Below are positions 17,473 to 26,152 of a stretch of 64,000 nucleotides of DNA, piece after piece. The notes under the pieces were generated by a model. That model saw nothing but the letters and a program-made list of their open reading frames with translations. It was not told the origin of the DNA and ran no database searches. Position 1 is the stretch's first letter; each line of letters opens with the position of its first letter. This stretch comes from Mangrovibacterium lignilyticum (GTDB lineage: Bacteria > Bacteroidota > Bacteroidia > Bacteroidales > Prolixibacteraceae). The stretch covers positions 1,307,062 to 1,371,061 of the forward strand of contig NZ_WKLH01000001.1 of assembly GCF_010882175.1 (NCBI RefSeq), written 5' to 3'. Made by a program: the position numbers and the translations under genes.

Positions 17473-19206
17473 ATGAAATACTTCAAAAATATCACCGAAT
17501 GGCAGATCCTATTCCTTATCCTAACCTGGCAAATATTACTCACTTTCCAGGGTCTGGATCTGGCCGACACCGGTTTTCACCTGTCAGCTTTTCATTTTAT
17601 TTTTAACGATCCCTATTCGGTACAATATTCGATGATGTTTTGGCTGTCCGACGTCTGCGGCGCTTTATGGATGAAGCTTTTCCCTGCCGGAGGGCTTTAT
17701 TGGATGAGAATTGGCTGGGTATTCGTATCAAGCTCAACATTCTTGGTTTTTTATCATTTACTACGCCTTGTCGCCGACCGGAAACCAGCTTTGATCAGCT
17801 TATCGATCACAACGGTGTTTATTCTTCGCGGAGGTCCTGAATGTTTGAACTACGATCTGTTCACTGCTTTGGGATATAGCCTCAGCTTGCTTTTTATGGT
17901 AAGGGGGCTGTTAACACCCAAAGCCTACCTACTTTACCTTTCAGGTCTCCTGCTAGGTATAAGCTTCTTTTTTAAACTATCCAACATCAGTTCCCTGGGT
18001 TTTCTTTTGCTCATCCCTTTTTTCGGCATCATCTCACACACCGAACGAGCGACAATTTTAAAAAATATCGGGATTACAATTGCCGGGATCATTACCGGAG
18101 CAACACTTATTTTATTGTTAATTAAAGAATTGGGGCATTGGCAATTATTTTGGGAGAACATTCGGTTTATTGTTTACATGGGAGCAGACCAGCAAGCTTC
18201 TCACGGATTAAAACCGATGCTTCTTTCCTATCTTTACGGATACGCCAATGCGTTCGTAATGTTGACTGTGTTTCTAATTGCAGTAGTCATATTGAACAAG
18301 TTTCATCAACGTCATCCTCGACTCCTACAAGGGCCTAACAGCAACCGTTTACTGGTTATTATGGCAAGCATCTTGCTGCTGTTCCTTATCTTCCTCCCCG
18401 ACCCGGTATGGAGTAAAATCAGGTATCTGTTTATCGGGCTCATGCTGTACTACGGTATTTATGAAATGTTAAATCTCAATACAAACAAAACGATTCGTTT
18501 GCTGGCTTTTGCCGGTTTGCTCCTGTTGGTTATTACCCCTCTGGGGTCCGACTCGGGACTGGGAAAATCGATTTGGGGAATGTGGCTTCTGGGACCGTTG
18601 CTACTGATCGGTACTCCCTCATTCAACAAACTAAAAATACAGCCCCCTACCAAAGAATTGGTTGACGTACTCCGAAAAGCTGTGGCAATCCTTCTACTTG
18701 TAAGCGGAATAGTCTACGCTTGGCAACACACCTACTTCGATACCGGATCGAGATTTCAGAAAACCTACAGCATCAGACACCCGAAGCTAAAACTAATTTA
18801 TACCTCCCCCGCACGAGCAAATGCAATGAATGAACTAATAAAAGACGGCTTACCCAAATTGAAAGACCAAAGCTACTTATTGTCCTTCATCGAAATACCG
18901 CTTTTCAATTACCTGACCGACAAGCAGCCCTTTATTTCAACATCGTGGCCCAAGCTGTATTACAAGCCGCAAACCTTTCGTGACAAACTCGCAGAGGCTC
19001 TGATTCATCGCAAACAGTTACCAGCAATCATCCGGCAAACGCAGGCAACCAAACTTGCTGACTGGCCATCAGACGGCCCCGGGCACTTCGACGACTGGCC
19101 CGGGCATTTGCGCGTGCTGGACGAATTCACCAGCCAATACCATTATCAGGTTGTTTGGGAAAATGAAATATTTCAAGTGCTAATTTGTGAAGAGAACGGG
19201 AAGTAA
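17473..19206 (+). CDS. Polytopic membrane protein, probable GT-C glycosyltransferase
   Basis: A 577-residue protein with roughly ten or more hydrophobic helices and a soluble C-terminal part of about 150 residues. The first loop after helix 1 holds acidic and His residues (LDLADTGFHLSAF, D29, D32, H36). GT-C enzymes that use polyprenyl-phosphate sugars carry a catalytic Asp in this place. The gene follows the UbiA gene by 6 nt, so the three form one operon. I infer that it transfers the sugar made by the first two gene products on the periplasmic side. The acceptor is unknown, and the family assignment rests on topology rather than a firm match. Confidence 0.65.
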   Translation: MKYFKNITEWQILFLILTWQILLTFQGLDLADTGFHLSAFHFIFNDPYSVQYSMMFWLSDVCGALWMKLFPAGGLYWMRIGWVFVSSSTFLVFYHLLRLVADRKPALISLSITTVFILRGGPECLNYDLFTALGYSLSLLFMVRGLLTPKAYLLYLSGLLLGISFFFKLSNISSLGFLLLIPFFGIISHTERATILKNIGITIAGIITGATLILLLIKELGHWQLFWENIRFIVYMGADQQASHGLKPMLLSYLYGYANAFVMLTVFLIAVVILNKFHQRHPRLLQGPNSNRLLVIMASILLLFLIFLPDPVWSKIRYLFIGLMLYYGIYEMLNLNTNKTIRLLAFAGLLLLVITPLGSDSGLGKSIWGMWLLGPLLLIGTPSFNKLKIQPPTKELVDVLRKAVAILLLVSGIVYAWQHTYFDTGSRFQKTYSIRHPKLKLIYTSPARANAMNELIKDGLPKLKDQSYLLSFIEIPLFNYLTDKQPFISTSWPKLYYKPQTFRDKLAEALIHRKQLPAIIRQTQATKLADWPSDGPGHFDDWPGHLRVLDEFTSQYHYQVVWENEIFQVLICEENGK

Positions 19207-19224
19207 AATGCAGGTCGTTCCTCT

Positions 19225-19827
19225 TCAGTAAAAGTGAATGCGCACCAACATCTCCGGATAACAGTATTCGAACAAGCCTTTTTCGTACAAACGGTTAGCC
19301 GTAGTTACTATGTCAACATCCGGCTTTCCGGCAACCAGCAATAATTTACGCGGATCGCGACGATATTCCCGACTGATATTCAGCCCATAATAACGAAGCA
19401 AACGCTGAAATCGATCCACACTGGCTTCTTCTTTCAAGCGTACCTCTATTTGTCTTGTAAAATAGAATGGATCCTGTGAATTGAGATGGTAATACAGACC
19501 CGCAACGTACTCGATTCGCTCGTCATGCCACAACAACCTCCAGAGGTCATCGGCGGTATTGGGCGGAAAAAGCCTGACTTCCAATTGACGGCTCTGCCCC
19601 TCCTGCGCCATATACGAATCGGGCCGGACAATACCGGTTTCCTGCAACAAGCGATCCAAATCGCTGGCAAAAATGTTAGCACTCCCTATACGGGCCACCT
19701 GCGGATCGCCTTTTTCAAAGAAAACCTTCTGACCAACATTGTAGTAATAATTATCCTGTGCATTCAGTTTGGTTAACAGGAAGCAAAAACAGCCAAGCAG
19801 TAAGATAAATGGACAACGAAACAACAT
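19225..19827 (-). CDS. Secreted protein resembling an orphan S8-protease (fervidolysin-type) prodomain
   Basis: A 200-residue protein with an N-terminal signal peptide (MLFRCPFILLLGCFCFLLTK, mature from about LNAQDN). The C-terminal half (QIEVRLKEEASVDRFQRLL, then YYGLNISREYRRDPRKLLL, then NRLYEKGLFEYCYPEML) resembles the N-terminal prodomain of Bacteroidota subtilases. In those, the GLFEYAEPE-like segment leads into the catalytic domain. Here the protein stops eight residues later, and the convergent GT-C gene ends 18 nt beyond, so no protease domain follows. It could be a stand-alone inhibitor/chaperone or the remnant of a truncated protease. The family match is from memory of motif shape. 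Confidence 0.6.
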   Translation of the reverse strand: MLFRCPFILLLGCFCFLLTKLNAQDNYYYNVGQKVFFEKGDPQVARIGSANIFASDLDRLLQETGIVRPDSYMAQEGQSRQLEVRLFPPNTADDLWRLLWHDERIEYVAGLYYHLNSQDPFYFTRQIEVRLKEEASVDRFQRLLRYYGLNISREYRRDPRKLLLVAGKPDVDIVTTANRLYEKGLFEYCYPEMLVRIHFY

Positions 19828-19883
19828 AGGCGAACTCTCCTTTCTATGTATTGAACTAAAAGCGGTCTAAGCACCGTCCCGCC

Positions 19884-20207
19884 TTAACTCCTCATCAGCG
19901 AAATAGCTTCTTTCAACACTTTCTGCTCCAGTTCAAGCTCTTTAACACGCTGTTTCAAAGCCTCGTTTTCGCTGTTGTCACTGTAGTCCGGCTCCTGATA
20001 ATCGAACTGCTCGGCCAGCTCGCGAAAGAAATTATACTTTAAAGCCTCCGATAATTCGGCCAACCGTTGTACCTGCAGCTTCTCCCGATCCAACAGCTGA
20101 TGAGTACCTGAGTACGTAATATCCAACTCGCGAGCCAGTTTCCGAATATTCATTCCGCGTTTTTGAACCTGACGGTTAACCATTCTTTTAAGTTCCAGTT
20201 GTTCCAT
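19884..20207 (-). CDS. Small HTH protein with C-terminal coiled coil
   Basis: A 107-residue protein. Residues about 4-60 look like an XRE/lambda-repressor-type helix-turn-helix (MNIRKLARELDITYSGTHQL, then VQRLAELSEALKYNFF). An acidic linker and a leucine-rich coiled coil follow (NEALKQRVKELELEQKVLKE). It is probably a dimeric DNA-binding regulator; the target is unknown. It lies between sufS and the prodomain-like protein on the same strand, with a 56-nt gap to the latter, so the two may be co-transcribed. Confidence 0.7.
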   Translation of the reverse strand: MEQLELKRMVNRQVQKRGMNIRKLARELDITYSGTHQLLDREKLQVQRLAELSEALKYNFFRELAEQFDYQEPDYSDNSENEALKQRVKELELEQKVLKEAISLMRS

Positions 20208-20711
20208 GATTTCCGGTTTTCAGCATAAGTTACGAACTTCCTGCTTTAAAACCACCCAAAACAAATATTACTTCCTGTTATTGTCAACTATATTGAAGTT
20301 ATTATTACTTGCAATAAACTTACACATCACGATACCAGCATTTCAGTTGTATAGTTTCCTTGAATGCTTACTTATATTGCAATATACATTATCTATATTG
20401 CTCATCTACTTTCTTATACCTCACTTTTTCTTAATGATATTTCAACATCACAACATCATCAACAACAAATCCTTATATGTTTTCAACATGAATTACTGCA
20501 TGACTTACAGTTGCATAAAAATAGTTAAGAATAGAGGACATATTTTACAGCAAAAAGCAATTAAAGTCAATGAATGATAACAGGATGTACAGAAAAACAG
20601 GAACTTAGTCGTCCCATAAACGGGAACGACTTTCCTTCAGGGGAAAGAGCGAGAAAAAGAGTTGGGAAACAGTCGAGGCAACCGTATTATCCGGCTAGTC
20701 CTGGGCCGGAA
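20208..20711. other. AT-rich intergenic stretch with a possible sufS terminator
   Basis: About 500 nt without a credible gene. The part at 20220-20570 is very AT-rich and its open frame has no protein-like composition. A hairpin at 20607-20631 (AGTCGT and CCC pairing with GGG and ACGACT) could terminate sufS on the minus strand, although its T tract is weak. Confidence 0.5.
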
Positions 20712-21932
20712 TTAGCTCAACATCATCACCAGCTTTTTCAAAGCGGCGATAAACTGGTCAATTTCCTCGAAGGTGTTGTAAACAGCAAAGGAAGCTCGGA
20801 TGGTTCCTGTAACATTGTAATGCTGCATGACGGTGTCGGCACAAAGGCGCCCGGAACGAACAGCAACCCCCATTTTATCGAGCATCGTGCTGATATCGAA
20901 CGAGTGAATACCTTCGATATTGAAGGTGATCACGCCCGACTTCTCGTCTTGGGTTCCGTAAATAATCATCCCGGGAATCTCCATCAGCTTTTTAGTCGCA
21001 TAAGCCAGCAGTTTATGTTCGTATTCCGCGACTTCTGCTACACCCAGGTTCTCCAGGTATTTAATGGCTTCACCAAAAGCTACTACCCCGGTAATGTGTG
21101 GCGTACCGGCTTCAAATTTATAGGGCAGGTCGTTATAAATCGTTTTCTCAAAGCTTACTTCCGAGATCATCTCGCCCCCACCCTGGTAAGGTGGCATTTG
21201 CTCCAGTAATTCTTTGCGGCCGTAAAGCACACCAACACCGTTGGGTCCATACATTTTGTGGGCTGAAAAAACATAAAAATCGGTATCCATATCCTGCACA
21301 TCGACCGGCAGGTGCTTCACCGCCTGAGCGCCGTCGACCAACACCTTCACACCAGCTGCATGGGCTTTAGCGATGATTTGTTTCACCGGGTTGATTGTGC
21401 CGAGTGTGTTGGCCACATGAGCCACCGCAATGAGTTTGGTTTTCGGATTGATGAGTTCATCCAGCTTCTCAATCATCAGGCGACCATTATCCTCAAAGGG
21501 CAACACCCGGATTTTTGCTCCTTTGCGGCCAGCCACCATTTGCCAGGGCACAATATTGGCATGATGCTCCATTTCGGAAACAATGATCTCATCACCTTCA
21601 CCGATAAAAGCCTCGCCAAAAGAAAAAGCCACGAGGTTAATGCTCTCGGTTGTTCCTTTGGTAAAAATGATTTCCTCGCGATTGGGAGCATTAATAAAGG
21701 CTTTCAACTGATCGCGAACAGCTTCGTATTCGATAGTCGCTTTGTCAGCCAGAAAATGTGCTCCGCGGTGGATATTCCCATAATATTCAAGGTGCAACTG
21801 CTCCTCCTTCTTCAAAACCTGCATAGGTTTTTGCGACGAGGCAGCACTATCAAAATAAATCAGTGGTTTATTGTAAACCTTCTGATCCAGAATCGGGAAA
21901 TCTTTTCGTATGCGGGCTATATCGAGTGTCAT
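20712..21932 (-). CDS. sufS: SufS-type cysteine desulfurase
   Basis: A 406-residue PLP-dependent class II cysteine desulfurase. The PLP lysine is in FSAHKMYGPNGVGVLYG. The persulfide-forming cysteine is in the loop VRSGRLCAD. The N terminus DIARIRKDFPILDQ and the segment KGTTESINLVA are typical of SufS/CsdA. It supplies sulfur to SufE and the SufBCD scaffold. An LVIVD lipoprotein gene and two terminators separate it from sufBCD, so it probably needs its own promoter. Long plus-strand frames over this gene are antisense shadows. Confidence 0.95.
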   Translation of the reverse strand: MTLDIARIRKDFPILDQKVYNKPLIYFDSAASSQKPMQVLKKEEQLHLEYYGNIHRGAHFLADKATIEYEAVRDQLKAFINAPNREEIIFTKGTTESINLVAFSFGEAFIGEGDEIIVSEMEHHANIVPWQMVAGRKGAKIRVLPFEDNGRLMIEKLDELINPKTKLIAVAHVANTLGTINPVKQIIAKAHAAGVKVLVDGAQAVKHLPVDVQDMDTDFYVFSAHKMYGPNGVGVLYGRKELLEQMPPYQGGGEMISEVSFEKTIYNDLPYKFEAGTPHITGVVAFGEAIKYLENLGVAEVAEYEHKLLAYATKKLMEIPGMIIYGTQDEKSGVITFNIEGIHSFDISTMLDKMGVAVRSGRLCADTVMQHYNVTGTIRASFAVYNTFEEIDQFIAALKKLVMMLS

Positions 21933-22071
21933 TGTTCATTCCATTTTATGCAGTCTCACAAAGCTACTAATTTTTTAATTAGAGGAATGATTTCGGATGC
22001 AGCGCGAAAAGGGATTAACAATCCAAAAACATTGCAGTCCCCTTCCATTTGTAAGAAACAACGGAAAACAA

Positions 22072-22099
22072 AAAAATCCACCCCTAAGGATGGATTTTT
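22072..22099 (-). terminator. Terminator of the LVIVD lipoprotein gene
   Basis: A 9-bp stem (22072-22080 with 22091-22099) follows the gene on the minus strand. T residues make up the descending arm and continue beyond it. It separates the lipoprotein gene from sufS. Confidence 0.7.
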
Positions 22100-22120
22100 G
22101 CTATCGTTATTTTTACTTAA

Positions 22121-23830
22121 CTACAGTTTCACATTGCCGGTCTCGTCGGTGTAATCACCAATAATTTCGCCGCTATTGTTGATCGTCACATCACCGTAAA
22201 CAGCAATCGAACTACTGCTGCCTACAAACTCGAGCGAACCACCGCTGTTAACAATTAAATCGCCGTAAACGACCAACGAACCGTCAACAATCATTTTCTG
22301 GTTCACAATCAAAGAAGTCCCGCTGCTTGCATTTCCGTTCTTTTTCTGGCCCGTTGCCAAAGAACCGATGATCACAAACTCACCTTGTGAGTTCACATTC
22401 ACATGCTGGCTGACGGCCAACGAGCCACACCAGATCAATTGAGCACTGATGTTCATTCCTCCCAAGCTGGCAGAACCACTGTAAGCCTGATCGTCATTTG
22501 AATTCACATTTAACCAGCTGTTTCCGGTATAGGCAGGGTAACTGCTACAAGTATATGTTGGCGTTTCTTCGCCAGTGTCACCCTCATCATCAGCACAGCT
22601 AAGGACTTTCAAGATTTTCAATCCCCCTGTTCCGTCTGCAACAAAGATGTAATCGTCGCCGCTCTTAACGTAGTTTGCAGAACCTTCAAGGCTCAGTCCG
22701 CCAATTTCAACCGGGTTATCCAAGCCATTGGCAACTAAACTATATACGACAACACCGGCAGCACCCTCGGCCATAAAAATGTGTTCGTCGTTCACTGTTA
22801 CCGCATTACAAACCACTTCTTCAGCGATAATCTCAGGATCAGTAATAGAAGCGACCGGAATAGAAATTTTCTGAGAACCGTCGGCCAGGCTGTAAACACC
22901 CAAACCGTCATATCCTTCCGACACTAAAACATGGTTGTCATAAAAATCGATTGTACGCTTGGCTTCAGCAACATCGCTACTAACCGTGAAGCTTGTCGCT
23001 TCAGCCATTGTACTCAACGTGTAAACATGCACACCTTGTGTTCCACTCAGGGTTACCAGCTTGTCGCCATCAATACCTACAGCACGAAGATCATCCGTAT
23101 TGATTGAAGAAGTCAACAGATCTTCACTAAATGTAAAAGTTGAAAGCGCACCAGTATTACCCGACACACAATAGTAATCGTTCTCTCCGGCAACCACATC
23201 CGTTCCAACGTAGCTGCTTAACTCGATAAACAGAATGTCATCTGAAAGCATGTCGCCATCCAGGGTCATTTTCACCAAAACGGCAGGGTTAGTAACGTTT
23301 TCGTAAGCATCGACATCGCGCGCTCCGGCCATGTACAGCACACCATCCTTAATGGTCAGCGAACTGATATCCATGCTCGGGAAAACAGCATGCATCGCTA
23401 ACTGCGGCATCGTTGGATCCGAGATATCGATTGCATCAACAGCTCCCAAATAGCTTGCTCCTTTCACATTATAAGAAACGTAAGCATAATTGCCGTTGAA
23501 GCAGACGTGCGTGGCCTGTAACACCAAACCATCATACTCGGGAGCATCAACTTCCGCAATCAGCATAAGGGGTAAGTCACTGGCAACTTCAGAATCAATT
23601 GTAGCAGATTTACTGATATACGATTCCGTACTAAAGAAATTTTCAGGCATTGCAGGCATACCCTGTTTTTCAACTACGCCGGCATTATCGGTATGGACAC
23701 GGCTGTCCAGGTTTTGTAATTGAAGAATAATTTTTTGATCACTTTGAGAATCTGAGTTTGAATTTTCCGAATCGCAAGCAAACATAATCATCCCAATCAA
23801 CACAAGCACATAAAATCTAGTTTGTCTCAT
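22121..23830 (-). CDS. Surface lipoprotein with LVIVD beta-propeller repeats and a bactofilin-like tail
   Basis: A 569-residue protein from the second ATG (MRQTRFYVLVL); the frame opens six codons earlier. A signal peptide ends in a lipobox-like MFAC with C19, so it is probably a lipoprotein. The central part (about 100-430) has repeated strands such as VCFNGNYAYVSYN, ISDPTMPQLAMHA and YVKSGDDYIFVADG, which look like LVIVD propeller repeats. The last 110 residues are Gly/Ser/Asn-rich with a regular beta pattern (VDGSLVVYGDLIVNSGGSLE), like bactofilin or polymer-forming domains. It sits between sufD and sufS with its own terminator. No iron-sulfur link is evident. Confidence 0.75.
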   Translation of the reverse strand: MRQTRFYVLVLIGMIMFACDSENSNSDSQSDQKIILQLQNLDSRVHTDNAGVVEKQGMPAMPENFFSTESYISKSATIDSEVASDLPLMLIAEVDAPEYDGLVLQATHVCFNGNYAYVSYNVKGASYLGAVDAIDISDPTMPQLAMHAVFPSMDISSLTIKDGVLYMAGARDVDAYENVTNPAVLVKMTLDGDMLSDDILFIELSSYVGTDVVAGENDYYCVSGNTGALSTFTFSEDLLTSSINTDDLRAVGIDGDKLVTLSGTQGVHVYTLSTMAEATSFTVSSDVAEAKRTIDFYDNHVLVSEGYDGLGVYSLADGSQKISIPVASITDPEIIAEEVVCNAVTVNDEHIFMAEGAAGVVVYSLVANGLDNPVEIGGLSLEGSANYVKSGDDYIFVADGTGGLKILKVLSCADDEGDTGEETPTYTCSSYPAYTGNSWLNVNSNDDQAYSGSASLGGMNISAQLIWCGSLAVSQHVNVNSQGEFVIIGSLATGQKKNGNASSGTSLIVNQKMIVDGSLVVYGDLIVNSGGSLEFVGSSSSIAVYGDVTINNSGEIIGDYTDETGNVKL

Positions 23831-23941
23831 AAAGAACTGGTTAAACAAGTATTACTAAGTCACAACATTCCCTTTTACTTCGAATCGCTTATTTCTGTGG
23901 TATGGAGCTGCTAATCTAAGAAAGAATATCCTTAAAAAGCA

Positions 23942-23968
23942 AAAAGACTCGCAAATAACGAGTCTTTT
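23942..23968 (-). terminator. Terminator of sufBCD
   Basis: A perfect 10-bp stem (23942-23951 with 23959-23968) with a seven-base loop and T residues beyond, 24 nt after the sufD stop. Confidence 0.85.
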
Positions 23969-23991
23969 ACAATATATATTATACTGATCTA

Positions 23992-25356
23992 TTAATTTAT
24001 GTCGCACGAGTGACATTTGGCTAACTCACCTTTCAGGCGTTTTTCCACCAACTCGTCAATCCGATCGCGTAATGCCTCTACTCTGATTTCCTGTACAACC
24101 TCATGAGCAAATGCATTCATCAGCATCATACGGGCATCGTTCTCGTTGATCCCACGTGCACGCATGTAGAACAAAGCGTCCAAATCGATTTGACCAACCG
24201 TTGCCCCATGGCTACATTTTACATCATCCGCATCAATAATCAACTGCGGTTTTGTATTCATCTTCGCCGTGTCGGTCAACAATACATTGTTATTACGCTG
24301 GAAAGCATTGGTTTTTTGTGCATCGCGGGCCACATGAATACGGCCGGTAAATGCGCCTACAGAATCCTCATCCAACACATTTTTATATAGCTGATTGCTC
24401 AAGCAATTCGCCTTATTGTGCAATATATTGGTAAAATTATCCACGTGTTGACGTTTGTCCGTAAATGACATTCCAAAGACACCGGCTTCAGAATGCTCGC
24501 CATCCAGACTCACGACAAGGTTGTTCCGGATTAATCCACCATGCAAACAGGCGACACCCGATAACAAGTTCGATTTCTCTCCAACTTTAAAGAAGCTTGA
24601 ATTCACCGAGTTCGACTTGTTATTCTGATTCTGTATCGTGTAAACATCAACCACTGCACCATCACCCACAAAGACTTCGGTCACGTTGTTTCCTAAACAA
24701 TCAATTGAGCTCAAAGTATGATCGCAGAAAATTACTTTTGCTTCAGTCTTAGCCCCGGTAATAATCAAATTACGTTGGGTTGAGAACGTTGCTTCCTGAC
24801 CACGGGTCAGGTTGATCACCTGAATAGGTTTTTCCAATTTCACACCTTCGGGCACATACAGGAAAAATCCATCCTTCGCAAAGGCAGTATTCAACGCAAC
24901 CAACGGATCGTTTGACAAAGCTGCCTGACGATTCAAATAATTCTCCAACAACTCGGGCTGTTCATTGGAAATCTGTTTCAAACTACCTGCCACAACACCT
25001 TCCGGTAAACCTTCCAATTGGAGGTTGCGTGCATAATACCATCCGTTAATCAACAAAACAGTATACGTATCGAGCTGCGGAACATCGCATTGAAACACTT
25101 CATTCAGGTCTACGTCAACGGTTTCATAGGCCAACACGTGGCGATACTCTTTCCCGAAAACACGTTCCAGATTCGTGTATTTATAATCCTCGTTTTTAAA
25201 GCCTGGTACACCGACCTGCTCAAAACGTTTCATGGAGACATCACGCATGCGATTCAGCAGCGGCGAAGAACCTTCGTCGAGCAGGCTGCGCTTCTCCTTA
25301 TATAGTTCGCTGTACTTTTCGCTTACAGCTTTTTTATTGATTCGCGTTTGAGTCAT
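23992..25356 (-). CDS. sufD: SufD, Fe-S scaffold subunit
   Basis: A 454-residue SufD from the ATG at 25356 (MTQTRINKKAVSEKYSELY). The frame is open back to 25476, but that part overlaps sufC in another frame and has no SufD character. This start lies 1 nt after the sufC stop, the usual tight coupling. The N-terminal helical region (FKNEDYKYTNLERVF) precedes a right-handed beta-helix core. The C-terminal segment KCSHGATVGQIDLDALFYM is the conserved SufB/SufD motif. SufD pairs with SufB and SufC in the scaffold that builds and transfers Fe-S clusters. Confidence 0.94.
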   Translation of the reverse strand: MTQTRINKKAVSEKYSELYKEKRSLLDEGSSPLLNRMRDVSMKRFEQVGVPGFKNEDYKYTNLERVFGKEYRHVLAYETVDVDLNEVFQCDVPQLDTYTVLLINGWYYARNLQLEGLPEGVVAGSLKQISNEQPELLENYLNRQAALSNDPLVALNTAFAKDGFFLYVPEGVKLEKPIQVINLTRGQEATFSTQRNLIITGAKTEAKVIFCDHTLSSIDCLGNNVTEVFVGDGAVVDVYTIQNQNNKSNSVNSSFFKVGEKSNLLSGVACLHGGLIRNNLVVSLDGEHSEAGVFGMSFTDKRQHVDNFTNILHNKANCLSNQLYKNVLDEDSVGAFTGRIHVARDAQKTNAFQRNNNVLLTDTAKMNTKPQLIIDADDVKCSHGATVGQIDLDALFYMRARGINENDARMMLMNAFAHEVVQEIRVEALRDRIDELVEKRLKGELAKCHSCDIN

Positions 25357-25357
25357 C

Positions 25358-26107
25358 TTAAACCAATTCTTTTTTAATCCAGTCGTATCCTTTTTCTTCC
25401 AACTCCAGAGCCAGCTCTTTACCGGCCGACTTGACGATTTGTCCGTTGTACAACACGTGTACAAAATCGGGCACAATATAATCGAGCAAGCGTTGGTAGT
25501 GAGTGATCACGATGGTTGAATGCTCAGGGCTTTTCAGAGCGTTAACGCCTTCTGCAACCACTCGAAGGGCATCAATATCCAATCCGGAATCAGTTTCGTC
25601 CAGAATAGCCAGTTTCGGTTCGAGCATGGCCATTTGGAAAATTTCATTTTTCTTCTTTTCACCACCCGAGAAACCTTCATTTACTGAACGGTTTGTCAGT
25701 TGAGAATCCAAGTGAAGCATGTCTTTCTTTTCACGCATCAGCTTCAAAAATTCGCCGGCAGTTAAAGGCTCCAAACCCTTAAATTTGCGGTGCTCATTGA
25801 CAGACGTCTTCAAAAAATTCACCATTGGAACACCCGGAATTTCTACCGGATATTGAAAGCTCAGGAATAAACCTTTGCGGGCACGATCTTCAGGAGATAA
25901 ATCCAACAGGTCTTCACCCAGGAAGGTAACTTCACCTTCTTCAATCTCATAGCCTTCACGACCCGACAATACATTTCCCAAGGTACTTTTACCGGCACCG
26001 TTTGGTCCCATAATCGCATGAATTTCACCCGGCTTAATTTCCAGGTTGATTCCCTTTAATATTTCTTTGCCTTCAACTGAGGCTCTTAAATTCTTTATTG
26101 TAAGCAT
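25358..26107 (-). CDS. sufC: SufC, ATPase of the Fe-S scaffold
   Basis: A 249-residue ABC-type ATPase. Walker A is GPNGAGKST, the signature is FSGGEKKKNE, and Walker B is LAILDETDSGLD. The H-loop lies in TIVITHYQRLL. SufC drives conformational change in the SufBC2D complex. The stop is 1 nt from the sufD start, and sufB lies 45 nt upstream. Confidence 0.97.
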   Translation of the reverse strand: MLTIKNLRASVEGKEILKGINLEIKPGEIHAIMGPNGAGKSTLGNVLSGREGYEIEEGEVTFLGEDLLDLSPEDRARKGLFLSFQYPVEIPGVPMVNFLKTSVNEHRKFKGLEPLTAGEFLKLMREKKDMLHLDSQLTNRSVNEGFSGGEKKKNEIFQMAMLEPKLAILDETDSGLDIDALRVVAEGVNALKSPEHSTIVITHYQRLLDYIVPDFVHVLYNGQIVKSAGKELALELEEKGYDWIKKELV

Positions 26108-26152
26108 ATCTGTTTTTATATTCCAAGTTTCACATTCAATATTCTACGGGGA

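Noticed and set aside
20206..20577. 123-residue plus-strand open frame between the small HTH gene and sufS
   Set aside because: Very AT-rich, composition dominated by Ile, Leu, Tyr and Phe without domain character, and it overlaps the start of the HTH gene by two bases. Treated as intergenic.
21312..22154. 280-residue plus-strand open frame over sufS
   Set aside because: It is antisense to a clearly conserved SufS; its sequence has no family features, and the codon pattern is that of the opposite strand.
25357..25476. N-terminal extension of SufD by 40 residues
   Set aside because: It lies inside sufC in another frame and lacks SufD character; the ATG at 25356 directly after the sufC stop is the better start.
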